Assembly (NCBI GenBank): GCA_029204045.2 | Contig: CM055066.1 | Coordinates: 22,610,120-22,674,119, forward strand | From: Tillandsia leiboldiana | Taxonomy: Eukaryota; Streptophyta; Magnoliopsida; Poales; Bromeliaceae | DNA length: 64,000 nucleotides | Direction of reading: 5' to 3' | Part shown: piece after piece, positions 1 to 11,485 of the stretch | How the letters are laid out: each line of letters begins with the position of its first letter | Position numbering within the stretch: position 1 is the stretch's first letter | Position numbers and translations under genes: made by a program | The notes under the pieces: generated by a model | The model's database searches: none | What the model was told of the DNA's origin: nothing | Seen by the model: only the letters and a program-made list of their open reading frames with translations

Positions 1-774
1 GTGGGCGCAGGTTTGACTGGACCCGATGTGGCAGTCAGCTCGATTGGGTCGATTGAGCACCTCGTGTGCGAGTGTTGCATATCTTCATCATAGTTTCCCC
101 ATTTGAGCATTTGGATAGAGGCATGGTAGCTGTAGAGTGTTTCCAGCTTCTTCTTTCAGTTTTACTGCATCGGTTATCTTTTGCCTCTAGTAGTCTTGGT
201 GGGCAGATCGTCGGGCCTAGTGGCGATACCCACTGAGAACTCCCTTATTGCGTAGTTCTCACGCCCGTTGGGGGTTTTCCCCCTTTTGTCCTTTCTCCTC
301 TTTGTTTTGCAGAGTCTTGGCGGGTGTTGCCGTTCTGTGGTTGCTGTGCGTGGTGAGGGAGTAGCGAGCTAGATCCAGACCCATCTTTGGAGAGTAGCGG
401 TACCCCCTTTGGAGGAGATCTTCAGTATAGTCGGTAGATTGGTATTTATTTCCTCTTTTGAGAGACTGATGTAGTGAGGATATGATGTATTGAGAGCTTG
501 TACACTGATGTTTTATTTGAGATATCTCCCTGTTGAGCTATGAGTTTTGTACTCGAGGTTAATGTATGATTATCATTTTTGGGAGATGGACCTTGTTGTT
601 TTATCTTCAGTTGTACAGTGGTTGATTTTATTCTACAGCAGTTTTATCTTTTAGCTCTGATATCTGTTAGCTGTAGTTCTTTTTGCAGGTAGGACGCTTC
701 GCCTATGCGGGTTTGGCATAGGTGGCGGATCTGTTGGCGAGCCCGGGTCGCAGTTTCGACCCCGGGGCGTGACA
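1..774 (+). mobile_element. 3' end of a family-X long LTR
   Basis: Noncoding. It closely resembles 62588-63316, including the region around 'gcatggtagctgtagag', the CCCACT hairpin, the T-rich GCAG site and the terminal CCGGGGCGTGACA. The tip ends at 774 and is followed by LARD-family LTR sequence, so this X LTR appears to have inserted into that LTR. TACAT (775-779) is the candidate right target duplication; the left one lies outside the window. Its last ~45 bases are almost identical to the U5 end of the LARD LTRs. Confidence 0.8.
235..312 (+). promoter_or_regulatory. Twin hairpin followed by acceptor-like TTTTGCAG (X LTR)
   Basis: GAGAACT (235-241) pairs with AGTTCTC (254-260). Directly after comes GGGGG-TTTT-CCCCC (270-283), then a pyrimidine-rich stretch ending in GCAG (309-312). 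The same arrangement occurs near 18186, 62096, 62761 and, on the minus strand, 30869 and 37537. A role in RNA folding, processing or splicing is inferred. Confidence 0.55.
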
Positions 775-1609
775 TACATGCTCACATAATATCATATACC
801 AAAAATCCATAATCCACACTCTACAAGCTCCAATTAACAAGTTTCCCCAACACCTGCCCACTAACTCTCAAATGCACACATAACAAGGTACCCACAATCC
901 TACATACCACACAAGCCACCAGCTCACTAACACCATTAAAACCACCAAGTCCACAGTACACATATGCCTCACACATGCATCCTCTATTACAATCACAAAA
1001 GAAAATCCACAGCGCACACTTAAAAGCTCCATTTGTACACACCCATGAGTCCACAACACCAAACAAGTCCACCATAAAAATCTACATACTCATAATTAGA
1101 TGCCCACATACACACAATATTAATTAAATCACCCACACTTCACAGCATTAACACAATCCACAAAACCCAAACACCATTTACCTAAATCATCCCACACACA
1201 TACACCAGTCCAAATGCACACAAGGAAAATTACATACCACAATCACTTAATTCCACACACTGTCCAGACTGCTCCGGCGAAAACTGCGTGCCGCACAATT
1301 GACTCGGCCTCCGCGCGGCACCTCGCCGAAAACTGGACGAAAGACGTCGCCCTGAGAGAGAAAAACGAAGAAACTCAGTCAAACAAGGCTCACAACGAAC
1401 TCGCGACACACGGGCAACCACAACCTCGGCGTGTGCGCTCACAGCTCACCGCCACCGGCCCCCCGCTCGCTCGCCATCCGCATGCAGCAGCCGCGCCAAC
1501 AGCGCGCTGCATGCGGCAGCCGCGCACTGCGCGCGGCCCTGCGGCCAAGTACCTCGCCAGCGCAGCGCTCTTGCGCGCATGCCGCGCCCCCGCGTGGTAC
1601 CCCAGCGCA

Positions 1610-1715
1610 CAGGCCGCGCGCCCCAGCGCGTGCGCAGCGCCCGGGCGGCGCCTGCGCAGCGCCCGGGCGGCGCCCAGGCGGCGCCTGCGCAGCGCCCGGG
1701 CGGCGCCCAGGCCCA
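1610..1715. repeat. GC-rich short tandem repeat in LTR
   Basis: Several near-perfect units built around GCGCCCGGGCGGCGCC and CTGCGCAGCGCCC. Comparable but differently sized GC blocks sit at the same place in the other LARD LTRs (33262-33360 and 39930-40135), so this block expands and contracts. Confidence 0.7.
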
Positions 1716-1887
1716 CTGCGCGCGCGTCTCCTGCGTGCGTCCGCAGCGCGCCACTGCTGCGCGCCTGCCAGCAGCGCGGCGCCCGCTGAGCGCCCGCCTG
1801 CTGCGCGCGCGGTTTCCCCCGATGCGGCACCACCAAAAGCACCAAACCAAAAACCCACTCCGTCCTCAACCCAAGCTAAATCAAGCT

Positions 1888-1913
1888 TTCTCTCTCTCTC
1901 TCTTTCTCTCTCT
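1888..1913. repeat. CT microsatellite
   Basis: An interrupted run of CT dinucleotides within the LARD-family LTR. Confidence 0.85.
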
Positions 1914-2709
1914 AAAACTGCATAGCCCAAGCAAAGCCAACCAAACCCAAAGGAGAAACCGAAAAACTGGAACTAGCCTCGTTGAAGCTCCTCGCGCGTG
2001 CGCCGCTCGGCTTCCAACAGGGCCCACACCATCTCGACACCCCATCACCTCCTCTACTTCCCTTCCTTCTTTTCTTCACTTCTCTTCATCATCCTCCTTC
2101 ATTTCTCTATTTAACACTTCCTCTGTTACAGCCAAGTTCCTCTGTTTTATGGTGAAGGAGGAGGTGACGTGGCAAGGTGCTTAATTAGGGGATGCCTAAT
2201 TAATGAGGTAGGTGGCAGCATTTAATGCTCCACATAAAGAAATATCTCATCTCACCCCTAATTCCAACTAATTCATTTCTCACTCTCTTTCTTTCCTTCT
2301 TTACTTTGCTGCCTCAAAGACTTAACCCAAAATTAATTAAACTAATTAATTAATCCAAATTATGCCAACTCCAAGTCACTTTTTGCCTTCGGGGCCCCCG
2401 CACCAGCCCGGAACCTCCCGAACTCCGCTGTAATCTGGAAATACGCATGTCCACAGCTTTTTCTCCTCAAAAAGCTTAACTGTTGAGTTGGAGTGCTCAA
2501 TCCAAAAACCGGCTTCAAAATTCACAGTTCCGACTCACTTTTCGCCTTCGGGTCCTCCGCGTCAGCCCGGAACCAAGCTGGGGCTTCCGCATAGATCCGA
2601 ATCAACCCGACATCATCTGTAAACACACAAGCAACATGCCCGAGGCAATTCCTCCGCCCCACTTCATCTTGCGAGGTCGGCGCGCCATCCGAAAACCCGG
2701 TATTCTACA

Positions 2710-3529
2710 TAGATTATGCCAAATCTATCAATAACATCCAACAAATGAAACGAAAATTTATAAAAATTAAATCCCTTAAAGTTGAACAACTTCAATTACA
2801 TCTAACTTGATCTTATGAGTAATGCCTTTATCAAATCATCAATTCGGTAAAGAAAATGAAATACAAAGATCAATAGATGTCTGAAATCCCAGATAAGTTA
2901 GATAATATATCTAGTCAATTTATTGAAGAGAGTGGCTCTTTGAGCATCTTTCATTAAAATTCCCACCTTATACCAACCTTGAAATTTTGACAGAGTAAAG
3001 TATTTCAACATGCATTTTATTTAATCAAACTTGAAAAACCTTGCTTGGTATACATGTGGTAGCTGCACACAATACTCGGACGACCGAGGTGGTAGCTCTT
3101 TCCTCCATGTGGTGGTAGTTTTCACACTCCTCATTGGGATGTAACTCTTTCCAGATCTTTTGAGCATAATACTTTTTCTTTGACTCCCCCTCAATTGGCT
3201 ATCAATTATTTAAGATATAAAGTATTCAGCCAAATATTGATCTCGATTTCATACTCGACTAAACAGTCAAATAAGATAAAAACTATACCAAGAGATCATC
3301 GAGAGAGAAATTGACTTTGATCAAAACAAAGATGAGTTAATTGACATAAATGATCATTGCATGAAATGAAATATTATGATATCTAAAGCATAATAGATTT
3401 CTAAATATATAAAAGGATGCAGTTAAAGTCAATAAAACTAATGCTCAATTAATGTTCTATGTATAAGCATAGATAATGAATAAAAACACAAAAACAAAAC
3501 TTAACCTAAACAAAAGTTTCAAAAAGTGG
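2710..3529 (-). mobile_element. Copia-1 noncoding 3' region
   Basis: AT-rich, with no ORF of note. 3045-3529 aligns with 20010-20496, the sequence directly downstream of the pol stop in copia-2. 2710-3045 aligns only weakly with copia-2 and is unassigned. No copia 3' LTR is visible; it has been lost or lies outside the window. Confidence 0.65.
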
Positions 3530-3713
3530 TTATTTCAAGGAAAGCATTTCAATTGCTTTACGCAAATGAATAAAACGTTTTTGATCCAAAGGTTTTGTTA
3601 AAAAGTCAGCTAATTGATCTTTAGTTGAAATGTAGGAAATTTGAAGAATATTTGATTCAACTAGCTCTCTAAGAAAATGATATCTAAGTTCAATGTGTTT
3701 TGTTCTAGAGTGC
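3530..3713 (-). pseudogene. pol: Copia-1 pol, C-terminal end of RNase H
   Basis: The minus strand encodes the last ~60 residues of a Ty1/copia polyprotein, ending in the same MLSLK-type C-terminus and stop as copia-2 (20497). Motifs such as HLRKAI and DFLTKPL are shared. The reading is cut at 3713 by the insertion of gypsy-B. Copia-2 shows the uninterrupted sequence at 20680 ('ttgttcttaagtgcaacac'), which places the insertion just after AGTGC (3709-3713). Confidence 0.85.
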
Positions 3714-4208
3714 TGTGATAACCGCGGATTTATTTTTACCTTTCGGGGCTTTCCGTCGATTTTTATTGAACCGTCTGGTTGACAATAGGGGTTCGAGGGT
3801 AATTTTTTCCTTATTTTTCTGGGCAGACGGTCGGGGCTCGCGGGTATTTTTGGTTAATAAAGCTCGCGAAACGGAGACCGGCGGCGCGATCGGTTTTGGA
3901 TTCCGACCCCCGGTTCTCCCAGAATAAATTCCGGAAGCTGGTACCGTAACCCAGGTGACTTACACAATTACCGGGGGCGGACCGAACTCTGGTCCGCAAT
4001 CAGATCGAGTTTAGTCGACCAGTTTGAGGTATGGGTTTCGACCACCCCTTTCTGTTTTCCTTTCACCCGAGGGGTTAAAATTAATTTTGGGGTCCAAAAT
4101 CCACTACGCCCAAAACGTCTAAGTAGTCGGCCTTGGGAATTAGGTTTCCTAAACCTCGCCTCCCCCTCCTTGGCGTATATTATCCGAGCGTGGACGAGGA
4201 GCGGTCCC

Positions 4209-4209
<1 letters not shown>

Positions 4210-4249
<40 letters not shown>
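4210..4249 (+). repeat. Poly-A tract inside LTR
   Basis: About 40 A residues. The 3' LTR has the same tract at the same place but only ~31 long (11985-12015). The position is conserved, so it belongs to the LTR and is not the tail of a retroposed transcript. Confidence 0.9.
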
Positions 4250-4251
<2 letters not shown>

Positions 4252-4479
4252 CTCGTCCTTTCCATCGGCCGGCGTGGAAGAGAAGAGATCGATCGCCTCC
4301 CCGCAAAGATCCGACGAACGCGAAGAGGACGATCCCTCTCCTTCGCCCGGTACCGACCAAGACAAGGTGAGCCGTGTTTTCGTTTGCTTTTCTTGTCTTT
4401 TTCTCGTCACGTGCGGGGGGTTTCTTGATCTTCGTCGGAGAGGGAAGGAGAGGGGCGTGCCGCCGCACGGGGGCGCCGT

Positions 4480-4965
4480 GCGGGGTAACCGCATGCAAGG
4501 CGCCGCGCGGGGCAGCCCGCGCATGCGGGGGCACCGCGCGGTGCAGCCCGCGCATGCGGGGGCGCCGTGCGGGGCACCCGCGTGCGGGGCGCCGCGCGGG
4601 GCAGCCCGCGCATGCGGGGGCACCGCGCGGCGCAGCCCGCGCATGCGGGGGCGCCGTGCGGGGCACCCGCGTGCGGGGCGCCGCGCGGGGCAACCCGCGC
4701 ATGCGGGGGCACCGCGCGGTGCGGCCCGCGCATGCGGGGGTGCCGTGCGGGGCACGCGCATGCGGGGGCACCGCGCGGTGCGGGCCCGCGCATGCGGGGG
4801 TGCCGTGCGGGGCACCCTCATGCGGGGCGCCGCGCGGGGCAGCCCGCGCATGCGGGGGCACCGCGCGGTGCAGGCCGCGCATGCGGGGGTGCCGGGCGGG
4901 GCGCCCGCATGCGGGGTGGCCGCGGGGCAGCCCGCACATGCGAGGCGCCCGCGCGGACAGCACGG
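4480..4965. repeat. CpG-rich tandem array in gypsy-B 5' LTR
   Basis: Many degenerate copies of a unit built from CCCGCGCATGCGGGGGC plus ACCGCGCGG or CCGTGCGGGG, extremely CpG-dense and self-complementary (GCATGC, CCGCGCGG). A matching array lies in the 3' LTR (12238-12720). It follows the donor-like GTGAGC, inside the putative leader intron. Confidence 0.85.
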
Positions 4966-6320
4966 CGGCGCGTGGGGGGGTTCGGTCGCTGCCGTCGGGG
5001 GCCGGCCGGTGTTGGGGCTTTTCCTTACTTCGCGTTTAAAGGTTCTTGACCTCCCCGCCCGGGGATCCCGTCTTGCAGCTTCGGGGAGCGCGCCGGGACG
5101 CGGGGAGCCGAGCGTGGTTTTTTTTCTACTGGCGACAGGTGGGTTGTTTTTACTTTATTCCTAGCCTCTAAATTCTATCTTATTGGACGGGGTCTATTCT
5201 AAGTGTACTGGGGTTACGTAATGACGGGTGAAAGCTTATGCATGTTAGTGGGTTCGCTATAATGACTAGCGTCGGTCGCCGACGGTGTTCTTCTTTTTCA
5301 ACCCTTATATGTCAGCGGGCCACCTTCGAGTGCGCGCGGTATTACCTTGTTTTCGATTATGCACTTTACCTCATTTACTCATTTACCTCATTTATCTCAT
5401 TACTCTTATTATTCTTATTGTGATACTGACATGATGGTGGTTACGGTTACTGGGCTCGAGGTTGCCACACGCGCACCCGCGGTTTGGCCACCGCAGAGGG
5501 TGCGCTTTTTCCGGAAAAGAGGTCGTAGAACCCGTGTTTACCCACGAGGTGACGTAGTGGGGGCCCCTTATTAGTTGTGGGGTTGAGGCGCCTAGGTGCG
5601 AGCGGATGCGACCCGCCGGTTTAGTTGTCCGGCGCGGTCGCGGTGTTGCAGGTACGGTATGGGGCCGTCGGTAGTGGACCGACGCGGCCGGGTATTACAG
5701 GATGCAGATATACAGGTTACCTTTTTTTCCCCCCCTTCCCAAAAGGGTGGTTGCTCCGGTTGTCGCCACGGTTTGTTTTTATTATTTTCCCTTGCACGGC
5801 GTTTATTAGTCACTGACTTCCCACTTCGTGACAGGGCCTAGGCGAGGGGAGAGGTAGGTGGCGGTGAGGACGGGGGCGGACACAGCGGGACCGTTGGAGA
5901 CCCTGAACTTTATACTTTCCTTTTCTTTTCGGTTTTTCATTTATATGTGGGCATGTGTGAGGTTCCCGATACCCTTGTGGGGTCGACGTAGATGTCGGTA
6001 TTTGATTTTCTGTTTATGCACTTCCTTCTCCTTTATTTCCTACTGGCCATTTGAAAAGCGAAACAAAAACAAAGAAAGATTGCGAAAACCGTTTTCAAAA
6101 TCTAAGTGTCGTGTGGGCACCGTTTCAAAACCCTGGGGTTTATGCTGATTTCGAAACTCGTTTTCAAAACTTAAGTGCCGGGTGGGCACTCTTTAAAAAC
6201 CGTGGATTTATCCTTTCAAGTTGAAGTGGCCATGCGCTTAAATATTTAGAATACTGGTTGTATGAAATTGAATGTTGTGATTGAATGGTTATGTTTGCTT
6301 GGGAGATGTATTCAACCACA

Positions 6321-6400
6321 CGCCGTGCACGTACAGGGGAGACTCTGTCCGTTTGCAGAGAGATCCTGTATGTGCGGCGGGTCTGGGCACGCACCGGGAA
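6321..6400 (+). promoter_or_regulatory. U5 hairpin, gypsy-B
   Basis: GCCGTGCACGTACAGG (from 6322) can pair with CCTGTATGTGCGGC downstream, enclosing the conserved GGAGACTCTG. Equivalent hairpins in gypsy-C (30043-30115) and gypsy-D (42788-42848) have different but compensating stem bases. Confidence 0.55.
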
Positions 6401-6486
6401 AGAAAGAGACCTTTCAAAAAAAAAAAATGCCCAAAAAAAAATGCCGTTTCCGCTAAAACAAACCCCCGGGGCGTGACAGATTAAGA

Positions 6487-6498
6487 TGGTATCAGAGA
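6487..6498 (+). other. Primer-binding site, gypsy-B
   Basis: TGGTATCAGAGA, 8 bases after the LTR end, matches the initiator-tRNA-Met class of plant retrotransposon primer sites. Confidence 0.9.
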
Positions 6499-6691
6499 CT
6501 ACATTCAATCACAACAACTCGTGCCGACATCCGTGGGAATGCCTCACATACCTACGAATAAATGAAATGGGTGGGGCATAGGATTTTAGAACGTGAGTGA
6601 ACGGGGGGCGGGAGTTTGAATCTTTCCTCGCATAAAAGGGTACACTGGTTGTAGTTACTGTCTAATTTTGATCTTCTGGTGAGTGACAGAT

Positions 6692-7990
6692 ATGGCCCGT
6701 ACAAGGTCATCGGCGGGGGACGCCGAGGCGGATGCGACAACGTCGACGGCCGCGGAGAACCAACTCCTGCGGCCACAATTGCGGGAAATGGCGGGGCAAT
6801 TGGCTACCCTCACCGATCACGTACGCCAGATGACGCAGCAGCAGGCCGCACCTGTGACGGCCGCCCCGGCCCCTCCGCCGGGGCCGACAGCACCGGCCGC
6901 GGCACCGCCGACAGCGCCACCACCAGCGGCGACTACGGGGCCGGCGCCAGGGACAACTAGCCGGGTTATTCTGGAGGAAACGGTGGTCACGCCTACCCCT
7001 ATCGCGGCTGCCGCCGCCACGAGTGGAGGGGGGGTTGTGATGACCGAACGGGATCGAGTGCGGGCCAACTTGAAGGACTTTAAGAAGCACGACCCGCCCA
7101 CGTTCGAAGGGGACACGACAGATCCGTGGGTCGTGGAGAACTGGGTGGGGTCAATGGAGAAAACTCTTTGAAGACTTACTTATGGAGGATCATGAGCGGG
7201 TTCCCCTAGCGTCCATTGCTTGGAAGGGAATGCCCGCTTGTGGTGGAAGACGATACGCCCCGATCCTGCTAAGGGTACCGCTCTTCCGTCCTGGACAACC
7301 TTCAAGAAGGAGCTGTTCGAGGCCTTCTTCACCAGCAGCGTCAAGAAAAGTTGGAGGATGACCTAAACCACATTCAACAAGGGGGACCGGACGGTCATGG
7401 AATATCAACGGGAATTCGTCCGACTAGTAAATTGCGTCCCGTTCGTCGCACGGGACGAGGCTCACAAGGCACAACTCTTCGTCGATGGCCTGCGAAGCGA
7501 CATCTTCGAGGTGGTGAACGCGGCTGGCCTGCATACCTTTCAGGGATGTGGTCGACAAGGCCACCACGGTGGAGCGGGGTTTCGCTGTGACCCGTGCCAG
7601 AAGGGAGAACGCGGCGCGGCTAAGGGATCAGAAGCGACACCAGCAAGGCTGAGGGGGAAGGTTCTTCCAGCGGGAGCCGACCCCCCAAAAGATGGAGACC
7701 GCCGACAAGGGCCCCCGGGCGCGCCCAACAGGAGGGCCGAGGCCGGTGGAATAGGCCTTGTAATCATATGCGGGGGAGGACACCTGAGGGAGAGTGCCCC
7801 CAAAGAGACGACCATTGTTTCAGGGTGCGGCAAACGGGGGCACTTCCCGCCGCAACTGCCCCTATAGGCGGGGATCGGCGCCCATGGGAGCACCTGCGCC
7901 CAGGCCACAGCACTCAGGGCGGGGAAAAGCTCCTATGGCGTCGGCTTCCAGACCCCCCGCGACCACGGCGTGAGGAGGACCGGCAACCAC
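6692..7990 (+). pseudogene. gag: Gypsy-B gag, frameshifted
   Basis: Capsid polyprotein that packages element RNA. The start at 6692 (MARTRSSA...) matches gypsy-D MVRTRASA. An N-terminal STAAENQLL helix, a Pro/Ala-rich linker and a DPPTFEGDTTDPWVVENWV gag core are readable to 7171. An extra A near 7165 then shifts the frame, and further one-base changes follow near 7207 and 7390. MEYQREFVRLVNCVPFV (from 7397) resumes in another frame. The CCHC knuckle around 7820-7860 is broken by missing bases. Gypsy-D is intact at nearly all these positions. The breaks may be real decay or sequencing error near the gap. Confidence 0.85.
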
Positions 7991-8035
7991 AACCAGGCGG
8001 GAGGGTTTTCTCATGACCCGCCAAGGGACTGATCC

Positions 8036-9830
8036 ACCGGAGGACGCTCTTGCAGGTTACTACTTCCGTTTGAATTCCCGTGCTAGAACTCTTTTCGATA
8101 CCGGAGCAACGCACTCGTTCATTTCTCGTGAATTCGTTTTCACGCATACCTCGAGGAGACACCCCTCCAAGCCTCCTTGACGGTACAAACGGCGGGAGGG
8201 ACTCTGGAGGCGACCAGTTTGTGGCCGCCTGCCCGATTATGTTGGGACGGTTGGCCTGCCCTTGGGACTTGGCGGTGATCCCTTTGAAGGAGTACGACGT
8301 GGTGTTGGGCATGGACTGGCCTCACAAGGTACCAGGCTCTCATTGATTGCGACAAGCGACAATTGCGGCTACAAGAACGGGCTTCCCCGAACATTGTACA
8401 TAATGGGCAAGAGCATCTCCTTCCCGGCGGTTATCTCAGCGGCACGGGCCAGAAGACTGGTTGAGGGGGGGTGCGTGGCCTATCTAGCATCGGTGGACTT
8501 GGCTATTCGACCCCTCGACGACACTTGCAGATATCCCAGTGGTGAGGGACTATCCTGACGTATTCCCCGCGGAGTTGCCGGGGATGCCTCCGGAGAGGGA
8601 GGTGGAGTTCCTATTGAGCTACTACCAGGCACGCATCCTATTACGAAGGCCCCTTACGAATGGCCTTCGCGGAGCTGAAGGAGCTTAAGGGACAACTGGA
8701 AGATCTCTTGGACAAAGGGTTCATCCGACCGAGTGTGTCCACCCTGGGGCGCACCGGTACTCTTTGTACGGAAGAAAGATGGAAGCCTGCGGCTCTGCAT
8801 CGACTACAGAGGGATAAACAAAGTCACGGTGAAGGAATAAGTACCCCCTACCCAGAATCGACGACCTCTTCGATCAGTTACGGGGAGCGACGGTCTTCTC
8901 CAAAATTGACCTACAGTCGGGCTACCATCAACTCGAGTTCGAAATGAAGATATCCCCAAGACCGCCTTCCGGACTCGATACGGCCACTACGAGTTCACGG
9001 TGATGCCATTCGGACTACGAACGCCCCCGCTGTTTTCATGGACATGATGAACCGGATCTTCAGACCCTTCTTGGATCGGTTCGTGGTAGTCTTTATCGAC
9101 GAACATCCTGATTTACTCCACTACCGACGAGGAGCACGAGGACCATCTACGGACGATCCTGCAAACCCTCAGAGAGCAGAAGTTGTTCGCGAAACTCAAG
9201 AAGTGTGAATTCTGGCTGCGGGAAGTCGGCTTCCTAGGGCATGTGATCTCGGCACAGGGATCGCTGTGGACCCACAAAAAGGTAGAAGCAGTGGTAGACT
9301 GGCAACCGCCGACGTCGGTGACAGAAGTGCGAGTTTTCTAGGGCTGGCAGGCTACTACCGGTCCGTTTCGTTGAGGGCTTCGCGAAGATCGCTGCCCCTT
9401 TAAACCGAATTGACCAGGAAAGGCGAGAAGTTCATATGGACGGCCAAGTGCCAGGAGAGTTTTGAGGAACTCAAGGAAGAGATTACTAAGGCACCAATAC
9501 TGAGTGCTGCCGACGCCCGGGAGGAGGATTATGAAGTGTACTGCGACGCGTCAAGGATCGGTCTTGGAGGTGTTCTAGATGCACAGGGAAGGTGATCGCC
9601 TACGCGTCCAGGCAGCTAAAGGACTACGAAAGGAACTATCCGATACACGACCTGGAATTGGCCGCCGTGGTCTTCGTTTTGAAACTGTGGAGGCATTACC
9701 TCTTCGGAGTCCACTGCAACGTTTCTCAGATCATCAAAGTCTAAGTAATCTTACCCAAAAAGAGTTAAACTTGCAGGCAGAGACGGTGGCTCGGTTTGCT
9801 GACGGGATTACGACGTGACGATCCAATATC
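8036..9830 (+). pseudogene. pol: Gypsy-B protease, reverse transcriptase and RNase H, frameshifted
   Basis: An FDTGATHSF-type aspartic protease site is encoded at ~8093-8120. RT segments follow (MAFAELKELKGQLEDLLDKGF near 8660, IDLQSGYHQ near 8908, and the FIDD active site near 9098, which is split by one inserted base). RNase H reads EDYEVYCDASRIGLGG near 9527. Each piece is open only for 60-100 codons before a one-base indel. The order and wording match gypsy-D over its whole length, so this is the same enzyme set in broken form. Confidence 0.85.
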
Positions 9831-9989
9831 ACCCCGGGAATGGCAAATGTGGTGGCAGACGCACTGAGCAGAAAAGGGCATCGGGACGGGGTCGTCGGAG
9901 GAGCGCGCTGACGAAGCAGGACCACCTGGTCGCTGATGTCGCGCGAATGCGGTTGGAGGTAGTGCCTGCAGGCAAGTTTGCAACTCCTC

Positions 9990-11485
9990 GCTTGGTGGTC
10001 AAGCCGACGCTTTACGAGAAGATCACGGGGGGACAGCAGATCCGATCTGCACCTACAGCGTATACGAGACAAGATTCCCCAGGGGCAAGAGATTGACTTT
10101 GCGGTTTGAAAGAGACGGCACCCCTATGTTTCCGCGGGCGGGTCTGTGTGCCGCGATTTACCAGAGTTGAAGAATGAAATCCTAGCGGAGGCACACCGGC
10201 CCCTTATGCGGCCCACCCGGGGGGCACGAAGATGTACAGGGATCTCAAACAGCGTTCTGGTGGCCTAAGTTAAAAGAGACGTGACGCGATACGTAGCCCA
10301 CTGCCTAGTATGCCAACAGATAAAGGCCGAACACCAGCGACCAGCAGGGAAGCTACAGCCCTTACCGGTACCAGAGTGGAAATGTCCAGATCACCATGGA
10401 TTTTGTTACTGGATTCCCACGTTCACAACAGGGCCACGACGCGATCTGGGTTGTAGTTGACCGGTAACCAAGTCAGCACACTTCCTACCAATTCACACCA
10501 CTTGGACCGCGAACGGCTGGCTCAAGTCTACATCAGCGAGATCGTGAGACTACATGGGGTACCGGCATCGATCACCTCGGACAGGGACACGCGCTTTGTC
10601 TCGAAGTTTTGGCAAAGCCTCCAGCATCCATGGGGAGACTACATTTCAGACCATCTTTCACACCGCCTTCCACCCTCAGACGGACGGACAGTCAGAGCGC
10701 ACGATACAAACCCTAGAAGACCTGCTCCGCGCCTTTGTGCTTGATTGGGGAATCGGATGGTCACGCTACCTACCTCTCGTGGAATTTGCCTACAACAACA
10801 GCTACCAGGCCAGCATTCGGATGGCGCCCTACGAAGCACTGTATGGAAGGCGCTGCCGATCCCCGATCTGCTGGGACGACTTGGGAGAGCGAAAACTTTT
10901 GGGACCCCGACTTAGTGGAAGAAACGGAAGAGAAAGTGCGCCTTATCAGACAGCGCTTGCTGACCGCCCAGAGTCGACAGAGAGTTACGCAGACCAGAGG
11001 CGCCGGGACTTGGAGTTTCAAGTGGGGGAACCATGTGTTTTTGCGGGTCTCGCCATCCAGAGGAATCAGGCGTTTCGGGCTAAGGGGCAAGCTGAGCCCA
11101 CGGTTGTGTGGCCATTTGAGATTCTAGAGCGCATCGGCCCAGTAGCTTACCGCCTCGCCCTACCACCAAACCTCGACCGAGTCCACGATGTGTTTCCACG
11201 TATCAATGCTTCGGAAATATCTCCCCGACCCATCACATGTCCTGGACACCTCTGCACTCGAACTTAAGGAGGACCTGAGCTTCGAAGAAACCCCAGTGAA
11301 GATCCTGGCAAGGGAAACAAAATCACTGCGGAATCGAGCCATCCCCTACGTGAAGGTGCTCTGGAGCAACCACGAGGAGCGAGAAGCAACATGGGAGCTG
11401 GCGTCTAAAATGAGGGAGAACTACCCGAACCTGTTCACCACCCACCACGGGTCTGAGTTTCGAGGACGAAACTCGTTTTTTTGAG
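9990..11485 (+). pseudogene. pol: Gypsy-B integrase with chromodomain, frameshifted
   Basis: The integrase inserts element cDNA. Recognisable in pieces are the zinc-binding region (AHPGGTKMYRDLKQ and CLVCQQIKAEHQ near 10205-10330), core segments (SITSDRDTRF near 10570, FHPQTDGQSERTIQTLEDLL near 10665), the GPFE-like motif, and a C-terminal chromodomain, IPYVKVLWSNHEEREATWEL, near 11340. The chromodomain part is open from 11188 to 11484. Chromodomains of this class are known to steer integration into heterochromatin. Several one-base indels interrupt the frame. Confidence 0.87.

Larger units (their letters stand above)
775..2709 (-). mobile_element. LARD-family LTR fragment (U3 side)
   Basis: The right part matches 33880-34198: the same 'gccaactccaagtcact' segment, the same order of motifs, and the same LTR start (TGTAGAATACCGGG read on the minus strand, at 2709). 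No polypurine tract lies outside the end; the sequence continues as 'tagattatgcc'. This is therefore a solo or truncated LTR, not the end of a complete element. TAGAT (2710-2714) is a candidate target duplication. 1490-1815 is a CpG-rich block that keeps several frames open without encoding a recognisable protein. Confidence 0.75.
3714..6478 (+). repeat. Gypsy-B 5' LTR
   Basis: Starts TGTGATAACCGCGG and ends CCCGGGGCGTGACA, 2,765 bp. In order it holds a poly-A tract, a donor-like AAG|GTGAGC (GT at 4367), a GC repeat block, 'CCACTTCGTGACAG' (acceptor-like, 5831-5834), two copies of a GTGTCGTGTGGGCAC-type motif (around 6110 and 6175) and a terminal hairpin. ORFs inside are by-products of stop-poor repeats. 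Confidence 0.92.

Noticed and set aside
1214..2184. Overlapping ORFs of 130-200 codons on both strands in the GC-rich LTR segment
   Set aside because: Open frames occur in several phases at once because CpG-rich repeats lack stop codons. No domain, codon bias or conserved start, and the region is part of an LTR.
4210..4249. Poly-A tract as the tail of a SINE or processed pseudogene
   Set aside because: The same tract is at the same place in the other LTR, with no target duplication around it; it is part of the LTR.
3968..5164. ORFs of 331 and 343 codons with repeated Arg, Ala, Gly and Cys runs in the gypsy-B LTR
   Set aside because: They read through a poly-A tract and a tandem GC array in several frames on both strands; repeat artefacts.
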